DNA of 8,027 nt from Firmicutes bacterium UBA5496 (lineage in GTDB: Bacteria; Bacillota; Proteinivoracia; UBA4975), in contig DIPE01000076.1 of the NCBI GenBank assembly GCA_002427015.1, forward strand, positions 7,597 through 15,623, read 5' to 3'. Numbering within the stretch: the stretch's first letter is position 1; each line of letters begins with the position of its first letter. This document shows, piece after piece, positions 5,471 to 8,027 of this stretch. The notes under the pieces are model-generated. The model was not told the DNA's origin and searched no databases. It worked only from the letters and a program-made list of their open reading frames with translations. Both the position numbers and the translations under genes were made by a program.

Positions 5471-6328
5471 ATGCTTAAAACCAACAAAGACCAACTGGTG
5501 CAGCTGGCGGTATCCGGCCCTGTAGCCCATTCCAGAGTCCGCACTCCTTACCGGATCAAAACCAGCGGCATTCCCATTACCCTGCCTGGAACCGGCGGCA
5601 TTACCTACAATGTCAAAATTGGCGACTTGGCCTGCGGCTGGGTGGCTGACCATGTGGAGCCCGGAGTCAGCATCCGCAACAGTGACGAAGCTGAGAACGC
5701 CGGCCTCAACACCCTGGCCTGCGTAGGTAACACCGCCACTGTAATCAGCGGCGAGGCTAAAGGGGCCAAGGGCTATGTCACCGGCAAGCACGGAGGGATT
5801 GAGCATGTCCTGGCCTGGTTTGAGCAAGACACTTTGGAATCCATGGCCATCGGCGATAAAATCCAGATTCGGGCTTGGGGAACAGGCCTTAAACTCCTGG
5901 AATCTCCGGAGATAACTGTGATGAACCTGGATCCGGAACTCCTGGAAAAGATGAACCTCAAGCTTGTTGACGGCATCCTGGAAGTGCCGGTAACCACCTG
6001 TATCCCCCCCTATCTCATGGGTTCCGGCATCGGCGCTGCCACCTGCCATACCGGAGACTATGACATCATGACCGCTGACCCTGAAGCCTTCAGGGAGCAT
6101 GGCCTGGACAAACTGCGCCTGGGAGACATAGTCCTGCTGCAGGACTGCGATAACCAATATGGCAGAGGCTATCTCAAGGGCGCTGTTTCCGTGGGCGTGG
6201 TCGTCCACAGCGACTGTGTCATCACCGGCCATGGCCCCGGCGTCACCACCCTCTTTACATGCAAAAAGCCCCTCATCCGGGGCGTTAAGGACGCCAAGGC
6301 CAATCTCACTGCCTGGCTTTCCCTATAG
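5471..6328 (+). CDS. DUF4438 family protein, second tandem copy
   Basis: A 285-residue paralogue of the preceding gene. The two align without a gap, shifted by one residue, from start to near the end, with about 180 of 284 positions identical (about 63%, counted by hand). All family landmarks are kept: GGITYNVKIGDLA (42-54), ADHVEPGV (59-66), GLNTLACVGNTATVISG (78-94), TGKHGGIEHVL (104-114), NLDPELL (152-158), LMGSGIG (182-188), GDYDIMTAD (195-203), VVVHSDC (243-249) and GHGPGVTTL (253-261). Divergence concentrates at residues 21-40 and 124-130. A PGTGGITYNVKIGD segment replaces PSVGGISYNVKIGD of copy one. No signal peptide or membrane segment is visible. The ATG and its AAGGAG site are clear. 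The equal lengths and tandem, coupled layout suggest either a hetero-oligomer or two related specificities (inference). The biochemical function is unknown. Confidence 0.85.
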   Translation: MLKTNKDQLVQLAVSGPVAHSRVRTPYRIKTSGIPITLPGTGGITYNVKIGDLACGWVADHVEPGVSIRNSDEAENAGLNTLACVGNTATVISGEAKGAKGYVTGKHGGIEHVLAWFEQDTLESMAIGDKIQIRAWGTGLKLLESPEITVMNLDPELLEKMNLKLVDGILEVPVTTCIPPYLMGSGIGAATCHTGDYDIMTADPEAFREHGLDKLRLGDIVLLQDCDNQYGRGYLKGAVSVGVVVHSDCVITGHGPGVTTLFTCKKPLIRGVKDAKANLTAWLSL

Positions 6329-6331
6329 CAG

Positions 6332-6369
6332 AACACCAGCCATCAAGGAGCTTTGATGGCTGGTGTTTT
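6332..6369. terminator. Strong rho-independent terminator after the DUF4438 operon, shared with convergent lipoprotein gene
   Basis: AACACCAGCCATCAA (6332-6346), loop GGAGCT, TTGATGGCTGGTGTT (6353-6367) forms a perfect 15-base-pair stem followed by T residues to 6369. The minus-strand lipoprotein gene has its TAA stop (6370 to 6368) in the T tract. The minus-strand transcript would have only a short U run after the stem, so termination may be stronger for the plus strand. Confidence 0.92.
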
Positions 6370-6892
6370 ATTCCCAGACAAATTCTTCTACATACAGTGT
6401 CCATTCTGATAAGAAGCCTGCTTCTGTGGGCGCTCCCCCTTTAACCCTGAGGCGGTAGCCTAAGAGTTCCGCCCATTCTCCCCGGGTTTCCAGCTCCAGG
6501 GCAGCTGTAATCTGCCGGGCCAGTGCGGTCAGGGTGTAGTAGGGGATTTGCCGGGGGATATCCTGCCATTCCAAATTCCCTGCATCAAGATTGAGCAGCA
6601 GACTGTCGCTGCCATATTCCAGCCGCAGTGAACCCCGGGGCATTTCAATATCCAGCGTCAAGGTTTCCCCCCGTGATTCCAGCACCCGCATCTCAAGGTC
6701 CCCATCCTTCTGATGGAAAACAAGGCGATAGCGGGCGTGCCAGACCTGATTTTCAGCGGTTTTAGCCCAGTCCCGGGCCCGAGCCCCTGGGTTACAGCCC
6801 CCCAGAAACATTGCCACCGCCAGCAACAGAGCCCCCAGTCTATATTTCAAAAAAGGCCGCTCAAGGCCGTCTTTATTCCAAGATATTTTCAC
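6368..6892 (-). CDS. Predicted lipoprotein, YdcC/GerS-type position, LolA-like pattern
   Basis: A 174-residue secreted protein. The N-terminus has positive charges (K2, K7, R12, K16, R18), a hydrophobic stretch at 19-31 (LGALLLAVAMFLG) and a lipobox LGGC with Cys33, so it should be cleaved by signal peptidase II and anchored to the outer face of the membrane. The signal is rather long at 32 residues. The mature part alternates short strands (WHARYRLVFH, LEMRVLES, LTLDIEM, SLRLEYG, SLLLNL), as in LolA-like folds. In many Firmicutes a gene of this kind (YdcC in Bacillus; GerS in C. difficile lies near an alr paralogue) sits between acpS/nnr and alr. The order nnr then lipoprotein fits, but homology is judged by position and pattern only. 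The start is GTG at 6892 with GGAGGGG (6905 to 6899) six bases upstream. It lies 40 bases after nnr, in the same operon. Confidence 0.7.
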   Translation of the reverse strand: MKISWNKDGLERPFLKYRLGALLLAVAMFLGGCNPGARARDWAKTAENQVWHARYRLVFHQKDGDLEMRVLESRGETLTLDIEMPRGSLRLEYGSDSLLLNLDAGNLEWQDIPRQIPYYTLTALARQITAALELETRGEWAELLGYRLRVKGGAPTEAGFLSEWTLYVEEFVWE

Positions 6893-6932
6893 TGGAATCC
6901 CCTCCAGTTAATTATATCTTTTCCTCCCGGAA

Positions 6933-8027
6933 TTATTCCCGACGGGACTGTTTATAGAGCAAGTTTACAGCCTGGGGCAGGACCGCCAGCACATCCCGGG
7001 GCAGCTGGGCAACAGAGCCGTCCTTCCGGGCAGCCAGCTCCGAAGCCGTGCCCAAAAGCCAGGCTGCGGCGCAAGCTGCCGCAAAGGGCTCTGTATTCTG
7101 GGCCAGCAAACCCAGAACCAGCCCCGTGAGGATATCCCCCGAACCGCCTGTGGCCAGACCCGAAGTGCCGGTTACATTGAGAGCGGCCATGCCTGCAGGC
7201 TCGGCGATGCAAGTAGTAGAGCCTTTGAGAATTACAACACAGCCCCAAGCTCTCGCCGCCCGCCGGCAAATTCCCAGGGGGTCGGCTAAGACTGCCTGGA
7301 CAGTGCAGGCCTGCAGCCGGGCCATCTCACCGGGATGGGGGCTTACAATGGTAGGGGCCTCCCGCCGAGGGATACCCTGGGTCATCACATTGAGGGCATC
7401 GGCATCAATTGCCAGAGGCAAATCGGATTTAAGCAAGCGCCCTGCCAAGGCCCTGGTTCCCGGACAAACCCTGCATCCGGGGCCAATGGCGGCTGCGCTG
7501 AACTTCCCCAGGGGCACCTGGGCGGCAGCTTCCGGTGAAAACTCCCCCTGAGCGGAAGAAGGCACCGGCAGAGTCAGGGCTTCCCAAATATTGGCCGCCA
7601 GCAGGGGTTGGATTTCGCTGGGACAGGCGATGGTCAAGAGGCCAATCCCCGACCGCAGGGCTGCAGTTCCCGCCAGCATGGCTGCGCCGCTCATGCCGCG
7701 GCTACCTGCAGCCAAGAGCCCGTGGCCAAAGCTTCCCTTGTGACTGTCCAATTTGCGCTGGGGCAAACCCCTGGCAGCATAGGGGCCATCATTTAAGACC
7801 AAGTCAGTTCCCTGGAGCAGAGGGGCAGGCAGGCCTATGGGATCGATATAAATTTTGCCTGCTGCCTGGCGGCCTGCAGGTGTGTAGAGACCAGCCTTAG
7901 CCAGGCCAAAAGTGGCGGTGGCCATAGCCTGCACCACCGGACCCGCAGGCGGCACAAATTCCGCCGGCAGCCCCGAAGGAATGTCCACGGCCAGCACAGC
8001 CCCCGGGCTGCTGTTGATGGCGGCGAT
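6933..8027 (-). CDS. nnr: Bifunctional NAD(P)H-hydrate repair enzyme Nnr, 3' part (runs off right edge)
   Basis: The frame is open to the window edge and shows 365 residues. The first 60 or so are the end of the YjeF N-terminal epimerase domain (IAAINSSPGAVLAVDIPSGL at 1-20, then VVQAMATATFGLAKAGLYTPAG and IDPIGLP). Next comes the ADP-dependent (S)-NAD(P)H-hydrate dehydratase domain: KGSFGHGLLAAGSRGMSGAA (97-116), IGPG (181-184), IDADALN (207-213), SPHPGEMARL (229-238), ILKGSTT (266-272) and the nucleotide-binding/catalytic GLATGGSGDILTG (290-302). Together the domains epimerise and dehydrate hydrated NADH/NADPH back to usable cofactor. The open frame alone would begin at GTG 7997, but the conserved epimerase sequence continues upstream to the edge, so that is not the true start. 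The downstream lipoprotein gene follows after 40 bases. In relatives acpS usually lies just upstream, which cannot be checked here. Confidence 0.94.
   Translation of the reverse strand: MAAINSSPGAVLAVDIPSGLPAEFVPPAGPVVQAMATATFGLAKAGLYTPAGRQAAGKIYIDPIGLPAPLLQGTDLVLNDGPYAARGLPQRKLDSHKGSFGHGLLAAGSRGMSGAAMLAGTAALRSGIGLLTIACPSEIQPLLAANIWEALTLPVPSSAQGEFSPEAAAQVPLGKFSAAAIGPGCRVCPGTRALAGRLLKSDLPLAIDADALNVMTQGIPRREAPTIVSPHPGEMARLQACTVQAVLADPLGICRRAARAWGCVVILKGSTTCIAEPAGMAALNVTGTSGLATGGSGDILTGLVLGLLAQNTEPFAAACAAAWLLGTASELAARKDGSVAQLPRDVLAVLPQAVNLLYKQSRRE

Noticed and set aside
5453..6232. A 259-codon open frame on the minus strand opposite the second DUF4438 gene.
   Set aside because: It lies almost wholly antisense to a clearly conserved gene, has no convincing start signals, and has look-alike frames antisense to the first copy. 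The openness follows from the shared coding sequence of the paralogues.
6911..6916. TATAAT on the minus strand between nnr and the lipoprotein gene.
   Set aside because: The -35 position reads GGAATA and the start would fall within the ribosome binding site. Read-through from nnr is simpler.
7048..7551. A 167-codon plus-strand frame opposite nnr.
   Set aside because: Composition is rich in Ala, Pro and Arg, as expected from the antisense of a GC-rich gene. The nnr motifs on the other strand are unambiguous.

Overview
The window looks like chromosomal DNA of an anaerobic, Gram-positive-type bacterium of the Firmicutes (Clostridia/Peptococcaceae-like). That placement is an inference. It rests on strong AGGAGG-type ribosome binding sites, frequent GTG and TTG starts, sigma-A type TTGACA/TATAAT promoters, a UPF0173 hydrolase, a type II MurB, and an Nnr-then-lipoprotein gene order that in many Firmicutes continues into alr. 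No phage, transposon, CRISPR or RNA genes were seen. Coding density is high, and the longest stretch without a gene is about 180 bases.

Layout, left to right. A CBS-domain protein runs off the left edge (minus strand) behind its own promoter and an unusual poly-G ribosome binding site. To its right, also on the minus strand, a murB-DHH phosphoesterase pair forms a two-gene operon with a 4-base overlap. It is driven by a perfect consensus promoter, which also shows that murB starts at an internal TTG. Divergent from it is a small three-helix Tic20/DUF4870-like membrane protein. This gene converges on a UPF0173 metal-dependent hydrolase, and the two share a bidirectional terminator. Then come a 180-base spacer with a structured leader-like segment and a WYL-domain transcriptional regulator (minus).

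The most distinctive part is on the plus strand, divergent from the WYL regulator. Two tandem, gaplessly alignable paralogues of a conserved uncharacterised family (recognised as DUF4438) are each 285 residues long and about 63% identical, and both are followed by one strong terminator. The intergenic region holds two near-identical 12-base motifs about 83 bases apart, one in front of each divergent gene. They are candidate operators for the WYL protein. A regulator plus duplicated uncharacterised proteins is the best candidate here for an undescribed functional unit.

The right end, on the minus strand, carries the 3' part of a bifunctional NAD(P)H-hydrate repair enzyme (Nnr) followed by a lipoprotein of the YdcC/GerS positional type. 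The lipoprotein converges on the DUF4438 operon where alr would often be found. Four of the eight visible gene starts are non-ATG (TTG for murB and the first DUF4438 gene, GTG for the DHH protein and the lipoprotein). Several starts given here were chosen from ribosome binding sites rather than from the longest open frame.
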